Assembly (NCBI GenBank): GCA_029553475.1
Contig: JAKPKV010000042.1
Location: 1-64,000 of the forward strand
Length of the DNA stretch: 64,000 nt
From: Armatimonadota bacterium
Lineage (GTDB): Bacteria; Armatimonadota; Hebobacteria; CAIYQO01
Reading direction: 5' to 3'
Below, piece by piece: positions 50,156 to 58,932 of the stretch (position 1 is the first letter of the stretch; every line of letters begins with the position of its first letter). The position numbers and the translations under genes are program-made. Below the pieces are notes generated by a model that saw nothing but the letters and a program-made list of their open reading frames with translations, did not search any database and was not told the origin of the DNA.

Positions 50156-51007
50156 ATGCCCAGCTACCCGCTCATCGGCGCGCATCTCTCCACCAGCACG
50201 GGGCTGGCGGCGATGGTGCGGACCGCCGTCGAAATCGGCGCCGCCTGCATCCAGATGTTCACGGCCAGCCCGCAGCAGTGGCGCGACAAACGCTACGCCC
50301 CCGCCGAGGTGGAGGCCTTTCGCGCGGCGCTGGCGGAGACGGGCGTGGGGCCGGTGGCCTCGCACGAGTCCTACCTTATTAATTTAGCCAGCGGCGACCC
50401 GGCGCTGCTGGAGAAATCGCGCGCGGCCTTCGTGCAGGAGATCGCCCGCTGCGGCGTCCTCGGCCTGCCGATGGTCATCATCCACTGGGGGTCCTACAAG
50501 GGCGGCACGCTGGAGGACGGGCTGGCGCGGCTGGCGGAGAGCCTGAACCGGCTCATCCCCCTCGCCGACGACGCCGGCGTGCAGATCGTGCTGGAAACCA
50601 CCGCCGGGCAGGGCAGCTACCTGGGCGGCGAGTTCGCCCAGTTCCCGCGCCTCTTTGACATGGTGGCGCGGCAAGAGCGCCTGGGCGTCTGCCTGGACAC
50701 CTGCCACGTCTTCGCCGCCGGGTACGACCTGCGCACCGACGAGGGCTACGCGCGCACCTGGGCGGAGTTCGACCGCCTCATCGGTATTGATCGCCTGCGC
50801 GCCATGCACCTCAACGACACCGAAAAGCTCCTCGCCAGCCACGCCGACCGCCACAGCAACATCGGCCACGGCCTGCTCGGCGCCGCCACCTTCCGCCGCC
50901 TCCTCCACGACCCCCGCCTGCGCGACGTGCCCAAATACCTGGAAACCCCCGGCGGCGACGACGCGTATGCCGCCGATCTGCTGCTGCTGCGGGAGCTGGC
51001 GGCGTGA
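50156..51007 (+). CDS. nfo: Endonuclease IV (AP endonuclease)
   Basis: 283 residues from MPSYPLIGAHLST, with GAGGA upstream. It cuts abasic DNA 5' of the lesion using a three-zinc site in a TIM barrel. Metal ligands are spread as in Nfo: AHLSTSTG (His), HESYLINLAS (His), IHWGSYKGG (His), VLETTAGQG (Glu), CLDTCHVFAAGYD (Asp, His), HLNDTEK (His), DRHSNIGHG (Asp, His) and YLETPGGDD (Glu). Complete; alone in its transcription unit, convergent with the MFS carrier. Confidence 0.97.
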   Translation: MPSYPLIGAHLSTSTGLAAMVRTAVEIGAACIQMFTASPQQWRDKRYAPAEVEAFRAALAETGVGPVASHESYLINLASGDPALLEKSRAAFVQEIARCGVLGLPMVIIHWGSYKGGTLEDGLARLAESLNRLIPLADDAGVQIVLETTAGQGSYLGGEFAQFPRLFDMVARQERLGVCLDTCHVFAAGYDLRTDEGYARTWAEFDRLIGIDRLRAMHLNDTEKLLASHADRHSNIGHGLLGAATFRRLLHDPRLRDVPKYLETPGGDDAYAADLLLLRELAA

Positions 51008-51023
51008 ACGGGCCGGAGGGGGA

Positions 51024-52343
51024 TCAGGCTGTTTGCCCGTCGCGCGGCGGGCGAGGGGGGCGCCGCTCCGTTCCCGGCAGCCGCGCCCACGCCAGCACCG
51101 CCCCCAGCAGCATCAGCGCGGCGGCGGCGGCGACGGTGGGGATGAGGCCGGCGGCGCCGAGGAGCCAGCCGGCGGCAAGGGGCACCAGCACGCCGCGCAC
51201 GCCCACCGCCACGTTCTGCACCGCCTGGTAGCGCAGCACCGCCCCGCGCCCCGCCATGGCGTTCACCACCAGGTAAAAATAGACCGCCTGCAGGCCGTAG
51301 CCGATATTCGTGACGATGAGGCCGGGCAGCAGCAGCAGGAAGGCGAGGCCGCCGCGGACGCCGAGGGCGAGGAGCAGGAGGCTGATGAGCATATTCACGG
51401 CGGTGAGCGCGTAGGGCAGGATGAGCTGGCGGTTCTCGTCACCCACCCGGCCGTGGCGGCTCATATAGAGGTAGGCGCCCATCTGCGCCACCGACATCAG
51501 CGCGGAGAGCACCCCCACCTGGCCGAAGGTGAGGGCGAAGGCGTCGGCGTCCGCCACCATCACCGGCCACGCCACCGTGCCCACGATGCCCCCGCTGCCG
51601 AAGAAGGTGAGCGCCACCAGGTACCAGAGGAACGCCCGGTTGCGCAGCGGAGCTTCCCCGGGAGCGCCGGTGTCCTCACCGGCATCCTGCGTCCCGGGAG
51701 CGTCGGATTCCTCGCCGGCATCCTGCGCCCCCGAAGCGCCGGCGTCCTCGCCGGTCGCCTCCTCGCGCACCCCGCGGAAGCGCCACATCGCCGCCACCGC
51801 GAGGAAGCCGAAGACGCACAGCCCGCCGAGGGCGCGGATGGCGACGTCCAGCGGCCGGCCGGTGAGCAGCCAGCCGATGAGCATGGTGAAGAGAAACGCC
51901 GCCAGCGCGCGGACCGTGAAGATGAGGCTCATCACGCGGGTATGCGCGGCGTTGGGATACACGACGTTGAGCAGCGCGGGGTAGGCGGCGTCGGAGATGC
52001 CGCCGAGCAGCAGCACCCCGGCGTAGCCGATCATCAGCGTGGGCAGCGAGGGGGCGACAAGCATCGGCAGCAGGCTGAGGCTCGCCAGCAGGCGCAGCGC
52101 CATCATCACCCCGCCCAGCGGCCAGCGCCGGCAGAGCAGCGGCAGCCATCCGCTGAACAGCGCCGAGGCGTAGTTCACCGACACCGCCGCCCCCAGCAGC
52201 ATGGCGTCCGCCCCGGCCTTGCGCCCCACTACCAGCCCCAGCGCCGTGAGCACCGCCAGCATCACCGCCCACGCCGCGTTGGCGGCGGCATCGGCGAGAA
52301 AGACGGGGCGCAGCGCGGGCTCGGCGCGAAAGGTCGTCAACAT
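51024..52343 (-). CDS. MFS transporter with a repetitive acidic central loop
   Basis: 439 residues and about 12 spans. The N-terminal half (1-190) and C-terminal half (240-425) are joined by a loop containing three approximate 12-residue repeats (QDAGEESDAPGT, QDAGEDTGAPGE). The loop motif between spans 2 and 3 is weak (SGWLPLLCRRWPLGG). The C-terminus is cytoplasmic and basic. The substrate is unknown; sugars or drugs are possible. The repeats come from three copies of a 36-base sequence in the DNA (see repeat). Divergent from the HEAT-repeat gene. Confidence 0.85.
   Translation of the reverse strand: MLTTFRAEPALRPVFLADAAANAAWAVMLAVLTALGLVVGRKAGADAMLLGAAVSVNYASALFSGWLPLLCRRWPLGGVMMALRLLASLSLLPMLVAPSLPTLMIGYAGVLLLGGISDAAYPALLNVVYPNAAHTRVMSLIFTVRALAAFLFTMLIGWLLTGRPLDVAIRALGGLCVFGFLAVAAMWRFRGVREEATGEDAGASGAQDAGEESDAPGTQDAGEDTGAPGEAPLRNRAFLWYLVALTFFGSGGIVGTVAWPVMVADADAFALTFGQVGVLSALMSVAQMGAYLYMSRHGRVGDENRQLILPYALTAVNMLISLLLLALGVRGGLAFLLLLPGLIVTNIGYGLQAVYFYLVVNAMAGRGAVLRYQAVQNVAVGVRGVLVPLAAGWLLGAAGLIPTVAAAAALMLLGAVLAWARLPGTERRPPRPPRDGQTA
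51663..51761. repeat. Three tandem 36-base GC-rich units inside the MFS gene
   Basis: Units start at 51663, 51699 and 51735 and are of the form GAGCGCCGGTGTCCTCACCGG (followed by CATCCTGCGTCCC); each contains the palindrome CCGGC-GTCCTC-GCCGG. The 36-base period equals 12 codons, so the gene frame is kept. The third is partial. It looks like a dispersed palindromic repeat that expanded in the loop. Confidence 0.75.
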
Positions 52344-52462
52344 GGCGCCCGCACACTATACCGGGTGTGGGGGAAAGGGGCAAGGGGGCAGGAATCTCGC
52401 CGGCAAGTGCGAATATGCACAACAGGGCCGCCACGGTCGGAGGCTCGGAAATGGAGGGCTCG

Positions 52463-55400
52463 ATGCCTCGATACGGATGCCTGCTCTGCCTGCTCCTCGC
52501 GCTCGCCGGCCCGCTCTGCGCGCAGCCGGAACTCCTGCCCCCCTCCGTACAGCAGGAAACGGATATCAACCGGCTCGCTCAGCGGCTGAAAGACGGCCCG
52601 GCGCAGACGCGCGTCGAGGTCGTCCAGCGCCTGCATCAGTTAGGCAGCCCGCACATTGTCCCACTGCTGCTGCAAGCGCTGGTAGATGAAGATGAACGGG
52701 TGCGCAGTGCCGCCGCGGACGTTTTAAGCTGCGGTGAACCAGACCCCGTGCGCGACCGCCTGCTGGCACTGCTGAAGACCGTACAACCCGAAATACGTCC
52801 ACAGGTAATACAGGCGCTCAGCCGCGATCAGCATCAGCGCGTGACGGATGCGCTGTTGCCGCTGTTACAGGACGAGGCCACGGAGGTGCGGGTATGGGCG
52901 GTGCCTGCCCTGGGCGAGCGTGACGACCCGCGTGTTGCCCCCGCCATGCTTGAAGCCTCTCGCGATCCTGCACAGCAGGTGCGTGACTTCGCGGTGCGTA
53001 CGCTCTGGCGTTTTCCAACCCAGGAGGCCGAATCACGCTTGCTTGAAGCACTCACCGATAACGCATTTCAGGTACGCATGAGTGCGGCCATCGCCATCAG
53101 GGCGGCGCTCGACATGCGACAGGATACCACCCTTCGGCGCACGGCAGTTCAGCCCCTTATCGGCCGGCTTGCTGACGAGAATGTGCACGTGCGGTGCCTG
53201 GCCATCGAAGCCCTTGTCGCAACCCGCGATCCGGCAGTCGTACCGACGCTGATGCCCTTGTTGAAGGACAAGGAAGTGCCGGTATGCCATCACGCGATAA
53301 ACGCGTTGGGGGATCTTCGCGATGCGCGGACGGTGTCACCGTTGCTTGCGCTGATGCAGACCGGTGACGGTGACAGCGCTCTTCTCGCCGCAGAGTCTGT
53401 GCGCCGTATTGGCAAGCCAGCCGTGCCGAAAATTTTGGACGCATACTGGCAGGCGAAAGAGCCGGCGCAACGGCTGAAGCTGTTCGATTTACTGAAGCAG
53501 ATGCGTGACCCGGCGCTGGCCGCATTCTATGCCGATGTCTTCATACGAGAAACCGATAGCGAACTGCGTACAGTATCCGCCCGGGCACTCGAGACTGCGT
53601 TTGATGCGCGCGCCGTGCCGGCGCTCCTGGCGGCGATACAGGATACCGATCCGATAGTACGGCAGGCGGCGGCCAGCGCGCTGCGCCCCAGTCCTGAGCG
53701 TGCTACCACCGATGCATTACTGCCCCTGCTGCATGATCCGCAGGCGAACGTGCGCATTGCGGCCATCTGCGCGTTGTACGGGCGTGGTGATGACCGGGTG
53801 ATGCCGGCACTCGCCGCCGGCTTGAAGGATCGCGATCCGGATGTGCGGGCCAGTGCCATACAATGCCTGCAGGAGGAGACGGAACTGCTGGAGGCTCTCC
53901 TGCAGGCGGTGCAGGACAAAGAAGCGGTGGTACGCCAGGCCGTCTGGCGAGCACTGGAACAGCAGTATCGCATTGGCCGCCGTGCGGACCGCCCGCGAAT
54001 CATCACGGCCCTCCTCACTCTGCTGGAAAACGCCGATGCCGGCATGCGGCAGGAGATGATGTTTACCTTGGGAGAGTACACCGAGCCACAGGTGATTGAT
54101 GCGCTCGCCACACTCACGCAGCGTGACGCATCACCACAGGTGCGCCAATTCGCCGCGAGAGCGCTCGGGCGCATCGGCGACGACCGCGCGGTCGTGCCGC
54201 TGCTGCGGACCATGCATGACCCGGTAGAGTGGGTGCGCAGCGCGGCGAAGGACGAACTGGGCCGCATCGGCGACCGGCGGGCGATACCGGCGCTGCTGGC
54301 CATCAAAGATGTGGGCGACCAGCAGGACCACCAACGCACCGCCAGTGCGCTGACCCGTCTTGGGATGACGCAGGGCATCGCACCGCCGAAAGGTTTTTCC
54401 GAGGAAGAGTGGGCGATTCTTGTCCACGTTTTCGGGCGGTATGAGTTGGACAAGGCGGCATTGCTCGCGCTGCAAGCACGCCAGCCCCAATTTATTGAAA
54501 TCCTTAAGACCTGCCTGACACGCGCGACGGAGACCGGCGGCTATGAACAGCAGATGATGCGAGTGCTGGTGACACTGGAGGCGCCCGGCGCCGCCGATGC
54601 CATCGCCGCGCATTATCAGCAGGCACATCGGGAAGGCGGTGACTCGTTTGCAGCAGAGATGCTGTTGACATTGCGTGATACCCGTGCCATCGAGCCGATG
54701 ATCGAACACATACGAAGGCGGAGTCCGCGGCAACTAGGTCCGTATGTTGCCAAGCAGATACTGGCCTTGTCAGCATTCGATGACCCGCGCGTTGCCAAAT
54801 TGCTGGAAGCTTTGCGCAATAGCGAGGACGTGTCTATCCGCTATGCCGTTGCCGGCGCGCTGGCGCGGCGAGGCGATGCGGAGGCGCTGGCGTTCCTATT
54901 ACAGCCGCTCGATACCAACGACAGTGCCGCGTACCACGCCGCAACCGAGGCGCTGGGGCACAGCGGCAACGGCAAAGCGCTCGATGTGTTGCTTCGAGAG
55001 CTGGCGCAAGCGGAACCGACGCTGCGTGGCATGGCTGCGCAGGCGGTGAAGGGGTGGTTGGCGGAACATCCCGATGCGAAGACGTACGCGCGGGTCGCCC
55101 CGCTGCTGCTCGATGCCGCGGAAAAGGAACACAGCGTATTTCTCCGGCTGCTTTTGCTGGAAACGCTGGCCGCGCACAACGATCCCCGTGCCGTGGACGG
55201 GCTCATCGTCCTGGTGCTGGACGCACGGTATGCGATGCGGCGGGCCATGCAACTGCTGGCTTCATATGGCGGCGAGAAGGTGGTGGATGCCCTGGTGCAG
55301 GTGCTGGCCGAGGGGAACCCCGAGATGCGCGAAGAGGCCGCCGCGCAGTTGGGCGCGCTGGGCGACGCCAAAGCCATCCCCGCCCTGCTGCGCGCGGTGC

Positions 55401-55612
55401 GGGAAGACACCACCCGCGTGCGCGTGAAAGCCATCCGCAGCCTGGGGATGCTGAAGGCGGCTGAGGCCGTCGAGCCGCTGATTGCCGCGCTGGCCGAGCC
55501 GGGCACGCGCGTGCAGGACGCCGCCGCGGAGGCGCTGGCGGCCATGACCGGGCAGGCGTTCGGGACAGATCAGAAAGCCTGGCGGGCCTGGTGGGAGCAG
55601 CAGGGGAAGTAA
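52463..55612 (+). CDS. Exported HEAT/PBS-lyase-repeat protein
   Basis: 1049 residues from MPRYGCLLCLLLALAGPLCAQ (signal peptide, possibly a lipobox at LAGPLC), with GGAGGG four bases upstream. Some 25-30 HEAT repeats of about 30 residues fill the rest, e.g. LLQALVDEDERVRSAAADVL, RVTDALLPLLQDEATEVRVWA, AVVPLLRTMHDPVEWVRSAA, ending in a MTGQAFGTDQKAWRAWWEQQ motif common to the end of such planctomycete-type proteins. It should be an extended scaffold in the periplasm. The central 2.6 kb (52.6-55.2 kb) is lower in GC and has a different codon style from the ends. A terminator follows. Confidence 0.88.
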   Translation: MPRYGCLLCLLLALAGPLCAQPELLPPSVQQETDINRLAQRLKDGPAQTRVEVVQRLHQLGSPHIVPLLLQALVDEDERVRSAAADVLSCGEPDPVRDRLLALLKTVQPEIRPQVIQALSRDQHQRVTDALLPLLQDEATEVRVWAVPALGERDDPRVAPAMLEASRDPAQQVRDFAVRTLWRFPTQEAESRLLEALTDNAFQVRMSAAIAIRAALDMRQDTTLRRTAVQPLIGRLADENVHVRCLAIEALVATRDPAVVPTLMPLLKDKEVPVCHHAINALGDLRDARTVSPLLALMQTGDGDSALLAAESVRRIGKPAVPKILDAYWQAKEPAQRLKLFDLLKQMRDPALAAFYADVFIRETDSELRTVSARALETAFDARAVPALLAAIQDTDPIVRQAAASALRPSPERATTDALLPLLHDPQANVRIAAICALYGRGDDRVMPALAAGLKDRDPDVRASAIQCLQEETELLEALLQAVQDKEAVVRQAVWRALEQQYRIGRRADRPRIITALLTLLENADAGMRQEMMFTLGEYTEPQVIDALATLTQRDASPQVRQFAARALGRIGDDRAVVPLLRTMHDPVEWVRSAAKDELGRIGDRRAIPALLAIKDVGDQQDHQRTASALTRLGMTQGIAPPKGFSEEEWAILVHVFGRYELDKAALLALQARQPQFIEILKTCLTRATETGGYEQQMMRVLVTLEAPGAADAIAAHYQQAHREGGDSFAAEMLLTLRDTRAIEPMIEHIRRRSPRQLGPYVAKQILALSAFDDPRVAKLLEALRNSEDVSIRYAVAGALARRGDAEALAFLLQPLDTNDSAAYHAATEALGHSGNGKALDVLLRELAQAEPTLRGMAAQAVKGWLAEHPDAKTYARVAPLLLDAAEKEHSVFLRLLLLETLAAHNDPRAVDGLIVLVLDARYAMRRAMQLLASYGGEKVVDALVQVLAEGNPEMREEAAAQLGALGDAKAIPALLRAVREDTTRVRVKAIRSLGMLKAAEAVEPLIAALAEPGTRVQDAAAEALAAMTGQAFGTDQKAWRAWWEQQGK

Positions 55613-55614
55613 TA

Positions 55615-55667
55615 TTTCCGCCGCGAACGGCCCGCGGTGGCGTTCGCGGCGGAAATCGGATATTTTT
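55615..55667 (+). terminator. Rho-independent terminator of the HEAT-repeat gene
   Basis: Perfect 15-bp stem (55615-55629 / 55641-55655), loop of 11, then a T6 run at 55662-55667 eight bases on. The only hairpin in the window with a clear T-run. Confidence 0.75.
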
Positions 55668-55728
55668 TCCTCCCCGGCAGGAACAGCCCTCCCGTTACTG
55701 AATAGTCCAACGGGGCGGGAGGTGCGCC

Positions 55729-58700
55729 ATGGATTTTTCGAAATTTCAGCAGCCGGACAGTTACTTTCGGCCGGCGCCGTTCTGGGCGATTAACGAGCGG
55801 TTGACGCCGGAGGAGACGGCGCGGCAGATGGCGGATATGCTCGCCGTCGGGCTGTCCGGCGGGTTTTTCCATTCACGCGCCGGGCTGGTGACGGATTACC
55901 TGGGTGACGAGTGGTTCGCCGCCATGGAGGCGGCGCTGCGGGTGGCGCGCGAGGGGGACGGCTACCTGTGGCTCTACGACGAAGACCTGTGGCCGAGCGG
56001 CAACGCCGGCGGGCAGGTGGCGGGAATGAAAGACGAGTATCGCAGCGCCGGCCTGTTTGCCGTGCTGCTGGCCGCCGGGGAGGCGCCGGAGGCGGATACC
56101 TCCGAGCGCATGCTGCGCGCCGCCTACCGCGTGGAGCGCGACGGCATCCGCCTGACCGCCTGCGCGGCGATCACCCCCGAAGCCGCGCGCGCCGAGACGG
56201 GCTGCGAGCGCCTGGTGCTCTACCGCCGCTACGCCGAAAAGACCGGCTGGTGGAGCGGGGAGAGCTACGCCAACCTGCTGCACCCGGAGGTCACCGAGCA
56301 GTTTCTCAAGCTGACGCACGACGTGTATTTCGCGAAGCTGGGCGCGGAGTTCGGGAAACGCATCCCCGGCATCTTCACCGACGAGCCGCAGGTCTACCTG
56401 GCGCCGAACGCGCTGCCCTGGTACGAGGGGCTGCCGGCGAAATACGCCGAGTGGACCGGGCGCGATTTCTGGGCGGACGTGCCCTACCTCTTCTTCGACG
56501 GCGCCGAAGAGCGCCCCGCGCGCCTCTTCATCCATCGGGCGATCCTGCGGCAGTTCTGCGAGGCGTACAGCCAGCCGATCTTCGCGTGGTGCGCGGCGCA
56601 CCACATCGCCCACACCGGCCACTACAACGCCGAGGACACCCTCCCCTCGCAGATTCGCTACCACGGCGGCGGGGTGATGGCGCACTACCGCTACCAGCAG
56701 ATCCCCGGCATTGACCACCTGTGCCGCGACGACGAGCTGCACCTGCTCACCTGCAAGCAGGTGGGCTCCGCCGCCCGCCAACTCGGCCGCAAGGAGGTGC
56801 TGACGGAGATCTTCGGCGTCACCCGCCATACGAACACGTTTGAAGGGTTCAAGCGCATCGGCAATTACGACCTGGTGCTCGGCGCCACCTTCCTCTGCCC
56901 GCACCTCACCCTCTACACCGCCCGCGGCCGCCGCAAGCGCGACTACCCGCCGAACTGGAACTACCAGCAGACCTACTGGACGGAGTTGAAGCCGCTGAAC
57001 GACTACTTCACCCGCCTGGGCTGGCTGATGACGCAGGGCGAGCCGCGGGTGGATATCGTGGTGCTGCACCCGGTGGAGAGCGGCGCCGCCGGCCACCGCT
57101 TCGCCGTGGACTCCAGCCTGGCGCTGCCCGGCGAGAATTTCGACGCCGCCGGGCACTACGACGCGATGTTGCGCCGCACGCTGGGGGCGATCCTCAACGC
57201 GGGCTACGAGTGCGACCTCGGCGACGAGATCTTCCTGGAGGAGATGGGCGCGGTGGAGGGCGACCGCCTGCGCATCGGCGCGGTGAGTTACTCCGTGGTC
57301 GTGGTGCCGCCGTCGGCCACCTGGCGGCCGCACACGCTGGCGCTCCTGCGGCACTTCGCCGCCAACGGCGGCACGCTGGTCTTCGTCGGGGAATTGCCGG
57401 TGGAAGTGGACGGCGCGCCGAACGCGGAGGCCTGGCGCGCGCTGGCGGCGCACGCGCGCACCGTGCCCTGTTCCCGCGTCCAGGTGGCGGCGGCGATGGA
57501 TACGGTCGCCCCGCGGCGCTTCCGCCTGCGCGACCCCGACGGGCAGATCGTGCCCGCCACCTATGTGCAGCATCGCGCCGACGGCGAGGACGAGGTGTTC
57601 TTCATCGCCAACGTGGACGGCGCCGCCGCGCGCGACTATGAATTCTCGCTGGCCGGCGACGCGCCGCTGGCGGTCTGGGACCCGCTCACCGGCGAGCGCC
57701 GCGCCGTGCCGGGCGCGCGCTACCGCTTCACGCTGGCGCCCGCCGGCGCGCTGGTGCTCGTCGCCGGGCCGAACGCGGCGGACGGCGCCCCGCCGGTCGC
57801 CGCCCCGCCGGCGCTGGACGGGGAGGTCGTGCCGCTGCCGGACACGTGGGCCTTCACCCGCTCCGAGCCGAACGTGCTGGTGATGGATCGGCCGGACGTG
57901 TCGGTGGACGGCGGCGAGACGTGGTGGGGTCCGGACCTGGAGTTCCGCCAGCGGCGCAAGCTGGCGGAGCATTTCGGCATCGCCGACGCCCTGCAATGGC
58001 AGCCGTGGGTGGCCATCCGCAAAGGTCTCTTCGACGGCAAAGGCGGCGAGGTGACGCTGCGCTACCGGGTGCACAGCGCGCTGGAGCGCCCGACCGCCGC
58101 GCTGGTGATGGAGGACCTGCGCCGCGCGACGGCGCTGACGGTGAACGGCCGGCCGGTGGAGATCTCCGCGCTGGACTGGCACTGGGACCGCGGCTTCGAC
58201 AAGGTGGAGATCGGCGCGTATCTGACGGCCGGCGAGAACGTCATCGCGGCGCGGCTGCCCTACGATTTCCGCACGGAGATCGAGGCCGCCTACCTGGTGG
58301 GCGACTTCGGCGTGCGGCTGGTCAGCCCGTATGAAGGCGAGCTCGTCCCCGAACCGGCGCGGCTCGCCAGCGGCTCCTGGGTGGAGCAGGGCTACCCGTT
58401 CTACTCCGGCGCCATCACCTACCGGACGACGATCGCCGCGCCGGCGGGGCGCGCCTTCCTGCGGCTGAAAGGCGCCTCCGGCATCCTCTATCACGTACGC
58501 GTGAACGGCGTCGAGGTCGGTCCCATCCTCTGGCGCCCGCACGTGGTGGAGCTCACCGCCGCCCTGCGCCCCGGCGAGAACGCGCTGGAGATCGAAGTCG
58601 TCTCCAGCCGCCAGAACACCCTCGGCCCGCTGCACGAGAAGGCCGGCGACGACAACCGCTGGGTCGGCCCCGGCGCCTTCGAAGGCCCCTGGCAGACCCG

Positions 58701-58761
58701 CGACGAACTGAGCCTGTTCGATTACGGCCTGCTCGGCGGGGCGGAGATAGTGGTGGTGTGA
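55729..58761 (+). CDS. Putative glycoside hydrolase (GH106-like, rhamnosidase-type)
   Basis: 1010 residues from MDFSKFQQPDSYFRPAPFWAINERLTPEET, with GAGG before the ATG. The N-terminal half matches the family where an FRPAPFW start is followed by AAGLSGGFFHSRAGLVTDYLGDEWF-like and YLWLYDEDLWPSGNAGG; these are common to GH106-related alpha-L-rhamnosidases and similar uncharacterised enzymes. The EDLWPSG stretch and GIFTDEPQVYL carry candidate acidic residues. The C-terminus (about 800-1000) has beta-sandwich carbohydrate-binding features (YRTTIAAPAGRAFLRLKG). No signal peptide, so it may work inside the cell on imported oligosaccharides. Followed by a GH78-like gene. Confidence 0.78.
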   Translation: MDFSKFQQPDSYFRPAPFWAINERLTPEETARQMADMLAVGLSGGFFHSRAGLVTDYLGDEWFAAMEAALRVAREGDGYLWLYDEDLWPSGNAGGQVAGMKDEYRSAGLFAVLLAAGEAPEADTSERMLRAAYRVERDGIRLTACAAITPEAARAETGCERLVLYRRYAEKTGWWSGESYANLLHPEVTEQFLKLTHDVYFAKLGAEFGKRIPGIFTDEPQVYLAPNALPWYEGLPAKYAEWTGRDFWADVPYLFFDGAEERPARLFIHRAILRQFCEAYSQPIFAWCAAHHIAHTGHYNAEDTLPSQIRYHGGGVMAHYRYQQIPGIDHLCRDDELHLLTCKQVGSAARQLGRKEVLTEIFGVTRHTNTFEGFKRIGNYDLVLGATFLCPHLTLYTARGRRKRDYPPNWNYQQTYWTELKPLNDYFTRLGWLMTQGEPRVDIVVLHPVESGAAGHRFAVDSSLALPGENFDAAGHYDAMLRRTLGAILNAGYECDLGDEIFLEEMGAVEGDRLRIGAVSYSVVVVPPSATWRPHTLALLRHFAANGGTLVFVGELPVEVDGAPNAEAWRALAAHARTVPCSRVQVAAAMDTVAPRRFRLRDPDGQIVPATYVQHRADGEDEVFFIANVDGAAARDYEFSLAGDAPLAVWDPLTGERRAVPGARYRFTLAPAGALVLVAGPNAADGAPPVAAPPALDGEVVPLPDTWAFTRSEPNVLVMDRPDVSVDGGETWWGPDLEFRQRRKLAEHFGIADALQWQPWVAIRKGLFDGKGGEVTLRYRVHSALERPTAALVMEDLRRATALTVNGRPVEISALDWHWDRGFDKVEIGAYLTAGENVIAARLPYDFRTEIEAAYLVGDFGVRLVSPYEGELVPEPARLASGSWVEQGYPFYSGAITYRTTIAAPAGRAFLRLKGASGILYHVRVNGVEVGPILWRPHVVELTAALRPGENALEIEVVSSRQNTLGPLHEKAGDDNRWVGPGAFEGPWQTRDELSLFDYGLLGGAEIVVV

Positions 58762-58766
58762 AGGCC

Positions 58767-58893
58767 CACCTCTCCCCCCGGCCCCCTCCCCTGCGCGGGG
58801 AGGGGGAGTGAGGGGAAAGATGATTCCGGCATACGTTCTCTCCTCACGACTCTCCCCCTCCCCACCTAGGGGAGGGGGCCGGGGGGAGAGGTG
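58767..58893. repeat. 127-base palindromic purine/pyrimidine repeat
   Basis: Perfect 26-bp arms (58767-58792 / 58868-58893) of the CACCTCTCCCCCCGGCCCCC type and inner GGGGAGGGGGAG / CTCCCCCTCCCC. Related to 33585-33719 and 3641-3690. It lies between two cotranscribable glycosidase genes, 40 bases before the second one's start. Confidence 0.8.
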
Positions 58894-58932
58894 AAATCCG
58901 TGCAGCGCAATGTTAATTTAAGGAGACCGGCC

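Noticed and set aside
51663-51761. CRISPR-like array
   Set aside because: Repeats are contiguous 36-base coding units without spacers and keep the reading frame; no cas genes are present.
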